Shown here piece after piece: positions 41,080 through 50,713 of a stretch of DNA of 64,000 bases. The position numbers and the translations under genes are program-made. Position 1 is the stretch's first letter. The number at the start of each line of letters is the position of its first letter. Under the pieces are notes generated by a model. It did no database searches. It was not told where the DNA came from and saw only the letters and a list, made by a program, of their open reading frames with translations. The DNA is taken from assembly GCF_003201595.1 (NCBI RefSeq), contig NZ_QJJS01000006.1:1-64000 (forward strand), written 5' to 3'. The stretch comes from Sphaerotilus hippei. Lineage in GTDB: Bacteria > Pseudomonadota > Gammaproteobacteria > Burkholderiales > Burkholderiaceae_C.

Positions 41080-42527
41080 TGCTCGCCGTGGCCGTCCGCA
41101 ACCTCTACCTGAACATCTACCTCACGGTCGTGGCCGTGCTGCTGGTCTTCGCCCTGGTGGTCGGCCTGGTGGTGCGCCACTACGCCATCGCCGAGCGCGG
41201 CCGCATCGAGACGGCCCTCGACGGCCGCGCCACGGCCTGGGCCGAGCTGATCGAGAAGGCGCTGCCGCCGGTCGACGGTCCGGTCGAGGCCCAGCGCACG
41301 GCCCTGCTGAGCTGGTCGCAGCGCCTGGGCCTGCCCCTGGCGCTGGAGGCGACCGGTGGCGAGCGCCTGGCGACGTCGCCGATGTTCGCCGAGGCGCAGC
41401 GCGAGGCCGACGGGGTGGCTGACATCGCCACGCGCATCGTGCTGAAGGACGGGCGTGTGCTGTGGATCGGCAAACCTTCGTTCCGTCTGCGCCGCCCGAT
41501 GTCCGAGCCGGGACCCGGACCGGGGCGGGGCGAGCCGGACGGTCGCGGGCCTGGGCGCGGTCCGGGTGACGGGTTCGGGCGCCTGCCCGGGCCGCTGCCC
41601 GGCCTGGGGCCGCGCTGGTGGCCGCGCGGCCCCTGGGTGGACATGGCGGCCCTGCTCGTGGCCCTGTTCCTGGCGGTGGCAGCGGGCTCCTACCCGGTGG
41701 TGCGCCGCCTGACCCGTCGCCTGGAGCGGCTCCAGCAGGGCGTCGAGACCTTCGGTGCCGGCCAGCTGGGCCATCGTGTGGCCGTCGACGGCCAGGACGA
41801 GGTGGCGGCCTTGGCCGAGAGCTTCAACCGCGCCGCCCAGCGGGTGGAGGACCTGGTGACTTCGAATCGATCCATGCTGGCCAATGCCAGCCATGAACTG
41901 CGTTCTCCGCTGGCCCGCCTGAAGATGGCGGTCGAGATGCTGGAGATCACGCCGGCCGAGCGCCGCGCCGATCTGCGCGACGAGATCGACCGCGACATCC
42001 GCGAGCTCGATGCGCTGGTGGAGGAGGTGCTGCTGGCCAGTCGGCTCGATGCCAGCACGGCGCTGGCCGAGGTGCCGGTGGAGCTGGCCGGTCTGCTGGC
42101 CGAAGAGGCGGCGCGGGTGGGGGCCGAGGTGGATCTGGAGGCCGCGGCCGCCCAGGTCCAGGTGCTGGGCGACGAGCGGCTGCTGCGCCGCGCGGTGCGC
42201 AACCTGCTGGAGAACGCGCACCGCTACGGCGGCGACGAGGTCCAGGCGCAGCTGCGCCTGACGGCGCCCGGGCAGGTCGAGATCGCGGTCTGCGACCGGG
42301 GCCCCGGGGTGCAGGAATCCCTGCGCGAACGCATCTTCGAGCCCTTCTACCGACTGCCCGGCCATGCCGAGCGGGCCGGCGGGGTGGGGCTGGGCCTGTC
42401 GCTGGTCCGCCAGATCGTGACCCGCCACGGCGGGCGGGTCTCCTGCGAGGCGCGTGAAGGCGGCGGCAGCCGCTTCGTCATCCGCCTGCCGCTTCAGGCG
42501 GCATCGGTGCCGTCCGCTGCGCCCTGA
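41079..42527 (+). CDS. HAMP-containing sensor histidine kinase
   Basis: 482 aa. Two membrane helices (about 12-33 and 189-208) enclose a periplasmic loop of about 155 residues. The last part of the loop (about 145-185) is almost only Gly, Pro, Arg and Asp (runs such as PGPGPGRGEPDGRGPGRGPG). HAMP, HisKA with His272 (NASHELRSPL) and HATPase (NLLENAHRYG, DRGPGV, GVGLGLSL) follow. It pairs with the OmpR-type regulator in front. The stimulus is unknown. Its 3' end overlaps the convergent DUF gene by 34 bp. Confidence 0.94.
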   Translation: MLAVAVRNLYLNIYLTVVAVLLVFALVVGLVVRHYAIAERGRIETALDGRATAWAELIEKALPPVDGPVEAQRTALLSWSQRLGLPLALEATGGERLATSPMFAEAQREADGVADIATRIVLKDGRVLWIGKPSFRLRRPMSEPGPGPGRGEPDGRGPGRGPGDGFGRLPGPLPGLGPRWWPRGPWVDMAALLVALFLAVAAGSYPVVRRLTRRLERLQQGVETFGAGQLGHRVAVDGQDEVAALAESFNRAAQRVEDLVTSNRSMLANASHELRSPLARLKMAVEMLEITPAERRADLRDEIDRDIRELDALVEEVLLASRLDASTALAEVPVELAGLLAEEAARVGAEVDLEAAAAQVQVLGDERLLRRAVRNLLENAHRYGGDEVQAQLRLTAPGQVEIAVCDRGPGVQESLRERIFEPFYRLPGHAERAGGVGLGLSLVRQIVTRHGGRVSCEAREGGGSRFVIRLPLQAASVPSAAP

Positions 42528-42940
42528 GTCCGGTCGCGCTCGCGGGCGCGTTCGGCATAACGGTTGAAGCGCCACGCGCTGCCTTCGCTGACGATGCGGT
42601 GCCAGGTGTCGCGTTTCTCGACCGGGCTCATGCGCGGCCAGTGCTGCACCTCCTCGAAGGTGCGCCCGCAGCCCTTGCACAGCGCATCACCCTGGGTGGT
42701 GGAGCAGATCGCGATGCAGGGCGCATCCGGCGTGCTGTCGTACCAGGCCATCCAGGCCTCGCGGGCCGCCTCGGACAGCTGCGCCTCGTCGCAGCGGGTC
42801 TCGTGCCGGTAGACCAGCAGGGCGTAGACCTCGGCCAGCGCGGCCAGGGGCGGGCACAGCGCCAGGCCGTCCGCGGTGGGGCTGCGGTGGCGCCACCAGT
42901 TGATGGCCGCCTCGATGTCGGTGATGTGGATGGCCGCCAT
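42494..42940 (-). CDS. DUF3717-DUF1289 fusion protein
   Basis: 148 aa. The N-terminal half (HITDIEAAINWWRHRSP, then LCPPLAALAEVYALLVY) is a DUF3717 unit, and the C-terminal half is a DUF1289 unit with four Cys in PCIAICSTTQGDALCKGCGRT, a probable metal or Fe-S site, plus the W-x-x-M-S-x-x-E-K ending. The two usually occur as separate small proteins in Burkholderiales. Function unknown. It is convergent with the kinase gene, overlapping it by 34 bp. Confidence 0.85.
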   Translation of the reverse strand: MAAIHITDIEAAINWWRHRSPTADGLALCPPLAALAEVYALLVYRHETRCDEAQLSEAAREAWMAWYDSTPDAPCIAICSTTQGDALCKGCGRTFEEVQHWPRMSPVEKRDTWHRIVSEGSAWRFNRYAERARERDRTQGAADGTDAA

Positions 42941-43062
42941 GGCTGATCGCTCGAAAGGGCATCGAGCATAACGCGGCGGCGGTGGCCGGATCCGCGGCGG
43001 GATCCGGGCTGGTCCCGGGCGGCGCAGGAAGTCCCTGGCCGTCCGAGGGGGATGTGCCGGAT

Positions 43063-43512
43063 TCAGCCGCGCGACATCAGGCTGCCCAGCACCTGCGGCA
43101 GCAGGGCGCCCAGGTCGGTGCCGGCGCTGGGGGCCTGTCCGTCCGGGGTCAGCGTATCGACCACCTGGGGCAGCCACTGGGCGAGCTGGCCGGCGGCGGC
43201 ACCGGGCTCGATGCCCAGCTGACCGGCGATCTGGCCGACCAGGTCGCTGCCCAGCACGCCTTGCAGCTGGTCGGCCGAGATCGGCAGGTTCTGTCCGCTC
43301 GACACCCACGAGGCGGCGACCTCTCCCAGGCCCCCTTGCTGGAACTTCTGCAGCAGGCCGCCCAGGCCTTCACTGCCCGGCTGGTTCAGCAGGTTCATCA
43401 CGACGCCGATCAGCGCGGCCGTGCCGTTGTTGTTGCCCCCGCCGAGCATGCCGCCCAGCTGACCTGCCAGCTGGCCACCCACTGCGCCGAGCACCGAATC
43501 AAACAAGCCCAT
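43063..43512 (-). CDS. YidB-family protein
   Basis: 149 aa, Gly-, Gln- and Leu-rich. MGLFDSVLGAVGGQLAG start, a short low-complexity GGGNNNG loop, then LLQKFQQGGLGEVAASWVSSG and ISADQLQGVLGSDLVGQIA, the YidB/DUF937 signature. The role is unknown. No signal peptide is seen. The start ATG 43512 is chosen because longer versions add no family likeness. Divergent from purN with 121 bp between starts. Confidence 0.88.
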   Translation of the reverse strand: MGLFDSVLGAVGGQLAGQLGGMLGGGNNNGTAALIGVVMNLLNQPGSEGLGGLLQKFQQGGLGEVAASWVSSGQNLPISADQLQGVLGSDLVGQIAGQLGIEPGAAAGQLAQWLPQVVDTLTPDGQAPSAGTDLGALLPQVLGSLMSRG

Positions 43513-43633
43513 GAAATTCCTCCAATTGGTGAGATGTTGCACGAGTGTACGGCCGCTCCATGGCACCGCGATGGCCGGCCCCGATGCGGTCGCTGCGGGC
43601 AAAGGGCCGGCAGGTCGCTACACTCGCGCACCC

Positions 43634-44260
43634 ATGAAACGCATCGTGATCCTGATTTCCGGCCGTGGCTCCAACATGGAGGCCATCCACCGCGCCTGCC
43701 TGGCCGAGGGCTGGCCGGCCTCCATCGTGGCCGTGCTGAGCAACAAACCGTCGGCGGCCGGCCTGGCCTGGGCCGCCGAGCGCGGGATCGACACGGTGGC
43801 GATCGATCACCGCGCGCATGCCGACCGCGAGGCGTTCGATGCGGCCCTGGCCGAGCAGATCGACCGCTACCAGCCCGACCTGGTCGTGCTGGCCGGTTTC
43901 ATGCGCATCCTGAGCGCCGGCTTCGTGCGCCGCTACGAGGGGCGCCTGCTCAACATCCACCCCTCCCTGCTGCCGTCGTTCCCCGGCCTGCACACGCACC
44001 AGCGGGCGATCGACGCGGGCTGCAAGCTCGCGGGCGCCACGGTGCACCTGGTCACCGCCGAGCTCGACCACGGGCCCATCGTGATGCAGGCGGCGGTGCC
44101 GGTGCTGCCCGGCGATGATGCCGACACCCTGTCGGCACGGGTGCTGGCGCGTGAGCACGTGATCTATCCACGCGCGGTCCGCTGGTTCGTCAGCGACGAG
44201 CTGGAGGTCCAGGGTGACCTGGTCCGCCACCGCCACGGCGAGCCCCAGTGGCTGGCCTGA
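43634..44260 (+). CDS. purN: phosphoribosylglycinamide formyltransferase
   Basis: 208 aa. Transfers formyl from 10-formyl-THF to GAR in purine synthesis. VILISGRGSNMEAI binds phosphate, NIHPSLLPSFPGLHTH holds the catalytic Asn-His, and HLVTAELDHGPIVMQ the catalytic Asp. Start ATG 43634 gives the family N terminus MKRIVILISGRG. It is followed after 19 bp by the RsmB-like gene, probably one transcript. Confidence 0.97.
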   Translation: MKRIVILISGRGSNMEAIHRACLAEGWPASIVAVLSNKPSAAGLAWAAERGIDTVAIDHRAHADREAFDAALAEQIDRYQPDLVVLAGFMRILSAGFVRRYEGRLLNIHPSLLPSFPGLHTHQRAIDAGCKLAGATVHLVTAELDHGPIVMQAAVPVLPGDDADTLSARVLAREHVIYPRAVRWFVSDELEVQGDLVRHRHGEPQWLA

Positions 44261-44279
44261 ACCCCAAAGTGAGTCTTCG

Positions 44280-45536
44280 ATGAATCCAAAGTCCCTGTTC
44301 GCGCTGTGCGAAGAACTGCTGCACGAGGTGCTGCGGTTCACGCAACCGGCCGATACGGTCGTCTCCGCCTTCTTCCGCCAGAACCGTTCGCTGGGCATGC
44401 ACGAGCGCCATGCGCTGGCCGAGACGGCCTACGCGGTGCTGCGTGAGCGCCTGAAGTACCAGTACCTTGCCAAGTCGGGCACCGGCGCCCTCGAGCGCCG
44501 GCTGGCGCTGCTGGCCTGGCAGGGCAGTGACAGCTTCCTGCGTGCGGCGGCGACGACCGCCGAGCTGAACTGGGTGACCACCGCCCGCCTGATCGACCTG
44601 TCGCGCCAGCCCGAGAACCTGCGCCACAACCTGCCGGAATGGCTGTCGGTGATGCTCAAGGAGCAGGTCGGCGACGCGTTCTGGCCGCTGGTCGAGGCGA
44701 TGGCCCAGCCCGCCGGGCTGGACCTGCGGGCCAACCTGCTCAAGAGCAAGCGCGAGGCCGTGCAGGCGGCGCTGGCCGCCGAAGGCATCGAGACCGAGGC
44801 GACGGCCTGGTCACCCTGGGGCCTGCGCGCCCGCGGCAAGCCCACGCTCAACCGCACCGAGACCTTCCTGCGCGGAGAAGTCGAGGTCCAGGACGAGGGC
44901 AGCCAGCTGCTGGCGCTGCTGACCGAGGCCAAGCGTGGCGAGATGGTGGTCGACTTCTGTGCCGGCGCCGGCGGCAAGACCCTGGCGCTGGGCGCGATGA
45001 TGCGCAGCACCGGGCGCCTGTACGCCTTCGACGTGTCGGCCCACCGCCTGGCCGCGCTCAAGCCGCGCCTGGCCCGCAGCGGCCTGTCCAACGTCTACCC
45101 GGCCGGCATCGCCCATGAGCGCGACGAGCGCATCAAGCGGCTGTCGGGCAAGATCGACCGGGTGCTGGTCGATGCGCCGTGCTCCGGGCTGGGCACGCTG
45201 CGCCGCAATCCGGACCTGAAGTGGCGCCAGTCCGCTCAGGCGGTGATCGAGCTCAATGCCAAGCAGGCCGCGATCCTGGACAGTTCGGCACGGCTGGTGA
45301 AGTCGGGCGGCCGGCTCGTCTATGCGACCTGCAGCCTGCTGCGCCAGGAGAACGAGGACATCGCCGCCGCGTTTTCCGCCGCGCATCCGGACTTCGAGCC
45401 GGTCGACGCGAGCGAGATCCTGGCGCGGCAGAAGGTGCCCGATGCCGAGTCCCTGGTCCATGAGGGCCACCTGCGCCTGTGGCCGCACGTGCATGGCACG
45501 GACGGCTTCTTCGCGGCGGTCTGGCAGCGGCGCTGA
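44280..45536 (+). CDS. RsmB/NOP2-family RNA m5C methyltransferase
   Basis: 418 aa. NusB-like helical N terminus, SAM site VDFCAGAGGKTLAL, first catalytic Cys in DAPCSGLGTLRRNPDLKW and second in YATCSLLRQEN, the two-cysteine signature of RNA m5C methyltransferases. It is shorter than E. coli RsmB and is the form common in Burkholderiales, so the exact target (16S rRNA C967 or another site) is not certain. Confidence 0.92.
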   Translation: MNPKSLFALCEELLHEVLRFTQPADTVVSAFFRQNRSLGMHERHALAETAYAVLRERLKYQYLAKSGTGALERRLALLAWQGSDSFLRAAATTAELNWVTTARLIDLSRQPENLRHNLPEWLSVMLKEQVGDAFWPLVEAMAQPAGLDLRANLLKSKREAVQAALAAEGIETEATAWSPWGLRARGKPTLNRTETFLRGEVEVQDEGSQLLALLTEAKRGEMVVDFCAGAGGKTLALGAMMRSTGRLYAFDVSAHRLAALKPRLARSGLSNVYPAGIAHERDERIKRLSGKIDRVLVDAPCSGLGTLRRNPDLKWRQSAQAVIELNAKQAAILDSSARLVKSGGRLVYATCSLLRQENEDIAAAFSAAHPDFEPVDASEILARQKVPDAESLVHEGHLRLWPHVHGTDGFFAAVWQRR

Positions 45537-45692
45537 ATCGGTGCAATATCCCTCGGTGCGAGGCGGCGTGGCCGGCTCGCACCCTGGGTCGTGCTCTAGA
45601 ATCTTGCACCCGCAGTACACCTTGATCAGCGATCGAGCCGACATTCGAGAGGCGTAGGGCGGAACCCGTGTCCGTATTCTGAGAGCCTTTTG

Positions 45693-46916
45693 ATGAATGA
45701 ACTTTCCCTGATCTGGTCCGCGGTGCTGGACTGGCTGTCGTATGGCGCCCTCGGTGCCAGTCCGTGGCAGGTGCTGCTGGTGACGCTGGTGTTCACCCAC
45801 ATCACCATCGCGGCCGTCACGATCTACCTGCACCGCTGCCAGGCCCACCGCTCGCTGGACCTGCATCCGCTGCCCTCGCACTTCTTCCGCCTCTGGCTGT
45901 GGATGACGACCGGCATGGTCACCAAGCAGTGGGTGGCCATCCACCGCAAGCACCACGCCAAGTGCGAGACCGTCGACGATCCGCACAGCCCGGTCACGCG
46001 GGGCATCAAGACCGTGCTGCGCAAGGGCAGCGAGCTCTATCGCGCCGAGGCCAAGGTCCAGGAAACCCTCGACAAGTACGGTCACAACACGCCGGACGAC
46101 TGGATCGAGCGCAACGTCTACACCCGCTACAGCTGGCAGGGCGTGGGCCTGATGATGGTCATCAACGTCGCGCTGTTCGGCGTCATCGGCGTGTCGGTCT
46201 GGGCGGTGCAGATGATGTGGATCCCCATCACGGCGGCCGGCATCATCAACGGCATCGGCCACTACTGGGGCTACCGCAACTTCGAGGCGGTCGACGCGTC
46301 GACCAACGTGTTCCCGTGGGGCATCATCATCGGCGGTGAAGAGCTGCACAACAACCACCACACCTACCCGACGTCGGCCAAGCTGTCCGTCAAGCCCTAC
46401 GAGTTCGACATCGGCTGGCTCTACATCCGCACGCTGGAGACGCTGGGCCTGGCCAAGGTCCGCAAGACGCCGCCGCTGCTGCGCACCGGGGTGATCAAGC
46501 CGGTGCCCGACGGCCAGACGCTCGAAGGCCTGATCGCCAACCGCTACGAGGTCATGGCCCGTTATGCCCAGGGGCTGCGCCAGAGCTGCGCTGACGAGCT
46601 GCAGCGCCTGAAGGCACAGGGCGGGCAGAACACCCAGCGCTGGTCGAACATGCGGCTGGCGCAGCGCTGGCTGCACCGTGACGCGGCCAAGATCCCCGCG
46701 GCCGTGCTGCCCCAGGTCGAGGCCGCCTGCGGTGCGAGCCCGACCCTGACCACGCTGGTGGCCATGCGCGAGGAGCTGCGCCTGATGTGGACCCGCACCA
46801 ATGTGTCGGCCGAACAGCTGGTGGTCGACCTGCAGGACTGGTGCGTGCGTGCGGAGCAGAGCGGCATCGCGGCCCTGCAGGACTTCGCGCGCACGCTGCG
46901 CTCCGTCCGCGCCTGA
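45693..46916 (+). CDS. membrane fatty acid desaturase (acyl-CoA delta-9 type)
   Basis: 407 aa. The three His boxes are complete: HRCQAHRSLD, HRKHH and HNNHH, ligands of the di-iron centre. Four membrane helices lie near 25-45, 58-75, 150-170 and 175-192. After the catalytic part a soluble helical tail of about 150 residues follows. It puts a double bond in membrane fatty acyl chains. Start ATG 45693; TTG 45690 is adjacent. The 156-bp upstream gap must hold its promoter, which I could not define. Confidence 0.93.
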   Translation: MNELSLIWSAVLDWLSYGALGASPWQVLLVTLVFTHITIAAVTIYLHRCQAHRSLDLHPLPSHFFRLWLWMTTGMVTKQWVAIHRKHHAKCETVDDPHSPVTRGIKTVLRKGSELYRAEAKVQETLDKYGHNTPDDWIERNVYTRYSWQGVGLMMVINVALFGVIGVSVWAVQMMWIPITAAGIINGIGHYWGYRNFEAVDASTNVFPWGIIIGGEELHNNHHTYPTSAKLSVKPYEFDIGWLYIRTLETLGLAKVRKTPPLLRTGVIKPVPDGQTLEGLIANRYEVMARYAQGLRQSCADELQRLKAQGGQNTQRWSNMRLAQRWLHRDAAKIPAAVLPQVEAACGASPTLTTLVAMREELRLMWTRTNVSAEQLVVDLQDWCVRAEQSGIAALQDFARTLRSVRA

Positions 46917-46932
46917 GTCCCGTTCATCCGCA

Positions 46933-46968
46933 AGCCCCCTGCGCCGGTGTCGGTGCAGGGGGCTTTTT
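46933..46968 (+). terminator. intrinsic terminator after the desaturase gene
   Basis: AGCCCCCTGC (46933-46942) and GCAGGGGGCT (46955-46964) form a perfect 10-bp stem with a 12-nt loop, and TTTTT ends at 46968. It may also act on the convergent gene at 46993. Confidence 0.93.
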
Positions 46969-46992
46969 CATGGCCGTTGCGCTCATCGGGCC

Positions 46993-48603
46993 TCATGCGG
47001 CCAGCAGCAGCGCCTGGTCCCTGCCGACGTCCCGGGCGATGGCATGCAGCAGCAGCGCGTCGTCGAAGGCCTCGAGCTCGAGCCGGGGCTGCTGCTGTTC
47101 GTCGGCCTGGTGCCGGGGCAGCAGCAGCTCGGCCAGCGTGTCCGCCGCGGTCGCTGGCCAGTTCGAGCAGATCGTCCGCATCAGCGGCTCGTCGGCCAGC
47201 AGGCCGTCCCCGGGCGGTCCAGTGCCTTCGTCCGTGAGCGTGGACCAGGCCGGAACCCGGACCTGGTAGAGCGCCTCCAGCTGGGCGCCGACCCGCTCGT
47301 GGTTGTCGGGTTGGTGCAGCGCCGCGTAGAGCTTCAGCAGGCGCATCAGCAGGGCGGGGTGCTTGGCAGGCCCTCGCTGCAGGGCCTGCTCCAGCAGGGC
47401 CACCGCGGCCCCAACATAACCCTCGGCGCTGATGCGGTCGACTTCAGCCAGCCACGGTCGCCGAGGTTCCGCATCGAGGGTCGATTGGCCGAAGTCGGCA
47501 TGGGCCCAGGTCGATCGGGCCAGCGCGATGTTGTCCCGGGACGGCTCCGGCGGCAGGGCCACGGCCGGCGGCGAGTCAGGCACTTCGGTGCTGGTCAGCT
47601 CGAGCGGGCTCGGCAGGGATCTGGGCGTGCTGGCGGTGAGGTCCGTGGTCGCGGCGGCGTGCGTCGTGGCCTTCATGGCGGTCGTGGGGGAGGGGCGTGG
47701 ACGCCTCGATGTCATCGACCCGGGACCGGTCGGGTCGAGATGGAATCGGCGCAGCCACTGGTCCCGCATCAGCGTGGCCAGCGCATGGCCGACCATCAGC
47801 GTGATGCCCAGGGCGGCCAGCCAGCCCCAGGGTTGCCAGTGCGAGGCCTCGTTGCGTTCGAGTCGATGGGTCAGTGCGGCGAGCTCGAGGCGATGGCGCT
47901 GCAGGTCCTGGCGCATGCCGGCGATGTCGCTGATCCACTCGTCGTGGCTGCCGGCCTGGAGTCGGGGTGCCGCTGCCGGAGGCGGGGTCGCGGTCAGGCC
48001 ATGCAGCGGTGCGGCAGACGGGGGCTTCGTGGCGTGGGCGTCGGGCTGGCCCGGGCCGGCGGACGGCCCGGGCGCAGTCTCCGGGGTGGTCGAGGCGGCC
48101 TCGGGCTTCATGGTCCTGAGGGTGGCGGCGCTGGCTGCGCGCGGTCCGGATGCGGGTGGTCGAGGCCGGCCGGCCCGGGCGGGTGACGTGGCCGCGGTGG
48201 GCCGGGGCGCCTGCCCGAGGATCGTGAAGTCACGTTCGTAAGGGGCGCCGCAGCGCATCTGCACCCGGACGATCACGACAGGCTCCTGCAGCGGGCCGGA
48301 GCTGCTCAGTCGCAGCCTCGCGGGCTCGTGATCGGTCTGGAAGGCCAGGTGCTCGACCCGCAGCCGGGTGGCGAATCGGTCGGGCTGCAGCAGTTCGGCG
48401 TCCAGGCAGCCGGGGTGCACGGGCTGGGCGGGACCGTCGAAGCTGCGGGCGCTGATCTCGAGCCGCAGCGGCTGGGCGATCGTGGCTTCGGTGCGGGTCA
48501 GCTCGAGGCTCTGTGCCGAGGCGCCGGCCAGGGGCAGCAGCAGGGCGAGCGTGGCGATCAGGAGGGTGCCGCGCGGCCGGGGTCGGCGAGGTCCGTCGTG
48601 CAC
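46993..48603 (-). CDS. FimV-like envelope protein, function unknown
   Basis: 536 aa. Start GTG 48603 with AGGAG 7 nt upstream. Signal peptide at about 12-31 (LLIATLALLLPLAGASA), a beta-rich domain (about 32-130), a Pro/Ala/Thr linker, one membrane helix near 258-275 (WGWLAALGITLMVGHALA), a second disordered linker and a C-terminal helical TPR-like region (LAEVDRISAEGYVGAAVALLEQAL, LLMRLLKLYAAL). The layout recalls FimV/HubP polar proteins, but I see no LysM domain, so the assignment is by architecture only. It stands alone between two terminators. Confidence 0.6.
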   Translation of the reverse strand: MHDGPRRPRPRGTLLIATLALLLPLAGASAQSLELTRTEATIAQPLRLEISARSFDGPAQPVHPGCLDAELLQPDRFATRLRVEHLAFQTDHEPARLRLSSSGPLQEPVVIVRVQMRCGAPYERDFTILGQAPRPTAATSPARAGRPRPPASGPRAASAATLRTMKPEAASTTPETAPGPSAGPGQPDAHATKPPSAAPLHGLTATPPPAAAPRLQAGSHDEWISDIAGMRQDLQRHRLELAALTHRLERNEASHWQPWGWLAALGITLMVGHALATLMRDQWLRRFHLDPTGPGSMTSRRPRPSPTTAMKATTHAAATTDLTASTPRSLPSPLELTSTEVPDSPPAVALPPEPSRDNIALARSTWAHADFGQSTLDAEPRRPWLAEVDRISAEGYVGAAVALLEQALQRGPAKHPALLMRLLKLYAALHQPDNHERVGAQLEALYQVRVPAWSTLTDEGTGPPGDGLLADEPLMRTICSNWPATAADTLAELLLPRHQADEQQQPRLELEAFDDALLLHAIARDVGRDQALLLAA

Positions 48604-48714
48604 GCTCGTTCTCCTGTCGGGATGCGGGCGTCCACTGTATGAGGCGGGTCCGGCGCCTGTCCATCACCGCCGCGGGTGCGCTCTTTTGGGGGTGTCGCGG
48701 ACTTTTTGGATGCA

Positions 48715-48753
48715 CCAAAGACAAGGCCCGCGGCGACGGAGTCGCGGCGGGCC
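48715..48753 (-). terminator. probable terminator of rpmB-rpmG
   Basis: Arms of 13 bases (48725-48737 and 48741-48753) pair at 12 of 13 positions around a 3-nt loop. On the minus strand TTGTCTTTGG follows, a broken T-run. It lies 24 bp beyond the rpmG stop. Confidence 0.65.
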
Positions 48754-48776
48754 CGGGTGACGAGGGTCAGGCTGGC

Positions 48777-48947
48777 TCAGCGCAGCTTGACTTCCTTGTA
48801 CAGGACATGCTTGCGCACCGTCGGGTCGAACTTCATGAATTCGAGCTTCTGGGGCGTCGTCTTCTTGTTCTTGTTGGTGGTGTAGAAGTGGCCGGTACCC
48901 GCAGTGGATTCCAGCTTGATCTTCTCGCGTCCGCCTTTTGATGCCAT
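48777..48947 (-). CDS. rpmG: 50S ribosomal protein L33
   Basis: 56 aa. [35 protein letters not shown] and the ending [12 protein letters not shown] are L33 signatures. The zinc-binding cysteines of C+ L33 forms are absent, so it is the zinc-free type. It follows rpmB by 17 bp, the standard rpmBG pair, and has a terminator behind it. Confidence 0.97.
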   Translation of the reverse strand: MASKGGREKIKLESTAGTGHFYTTNKNKKTTPQKLEFMKFDPTVRKHVLYKEVKLR

Positions 48948-48964
48948 GGTCGTGACCCTCCGGT

Positions 48965-49198
48965 TTACAGTTCGCCGCGGGCGCGCAGATCGACGAGGAC
49001 CTGGTCAATGCCCACCTTGTCGATCAGTCGCAGCGCAGCGTTGGAGATGCGCAGGCGCACCCAACGGTTTTCGCTCTCGACCCAGAAGCGGCGGTACTGC
49101 AGATTCGGCAGCCAGCGACGCTTGGTTTTGTTGTTGGCGTGGGAAACATTGTTTCCCACCATCGGGCCCTTGCCCGTGACTTGACAGACGCGTGCCAT
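48965..49198 (-). CDS. rpmB: 50S ribosomal protein L28
   Basis: 77 aa. [32 protein letters not shown] and [13 protein letters not shown] are typical. Part of the large ribosomal subunit. Codons about 14-20 hold a perfect 9-bp inverted repeat (49139-49147 and 49151-49159, loop ATT), which could form a hairpin near the start of the message. First gene of rpmB-rpmG. Confidence 0.98.
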   Translation of the reverse strand: MARVCQVTGKGPMVGNNVSHANNKTKRRWLPNLQYRRFWVESENRWVRLRISNAALRLIDKVGIDQVLVDLRARGEL

Positions 49199-49506
49199 GA
49201 CGCTTCTCCAGACAGTGTTTCAACACGACAGCCAGAGCAGGCCTCTCAACCCCCCACGTCGCCGAGTGTCGCAGTGTGGTTGAAGCTAGGCGCAGGCAGG
49301 ATGCGGTTGCTGTCGTCGGCACCTGTTGGGTGCTGACGCCGTTCCCGAGTCCTGGATCGCGCCGCCGGCTTGATGGCTGTCCCTCCGGCTGCCTGACCCG
49401 CTCAGGTGTGAAAACACCGCCTGAGCGAACTTCGGCTGCCGGGACGTATTACGGCAAAACGAAGATTGTAGCCTGAAAGAACGTGCTTGTGCTACCGAGG
49501 CGCCGC
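49199..49506. other. intergenic region trxB to rpmB, with possible rpmB promoter
   Basis: 308 bp without a recognisable gene. On the minus strand TACAAT at 49470-49465 is a good -10 match; the -35 is weak. That would give an rpmB leader of roughly 260 nt. No clear terminator of trxB is seen here, so read-through from trxB is possible. Confidence 0.35.
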
Positions 49507-50541
<1,035 letters not shown>

Positions 50542-50713
50542 TCATGTAGAGTAGTAACGGATTGGCATGGCGCAACAGAGGGCGGTCAAAGCCCCGCGGA
50601 GCCGGAACAGGTCGAGCATCAACCTGACCTGGACATTGTAGGAAGTGTCGCTGTCGTCCGGCGCATGCCACTCCCAATGTCAACAATAGAAATATTCAAG
50701 CAGGAGTGCCTAC

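Noticed and set aside
45537-45692. Promoter TAGAAT in front of the desaturase gene
   Set aside because: A -10-like hexamer exists near 45597, but no -35 at proper spacing supports it.
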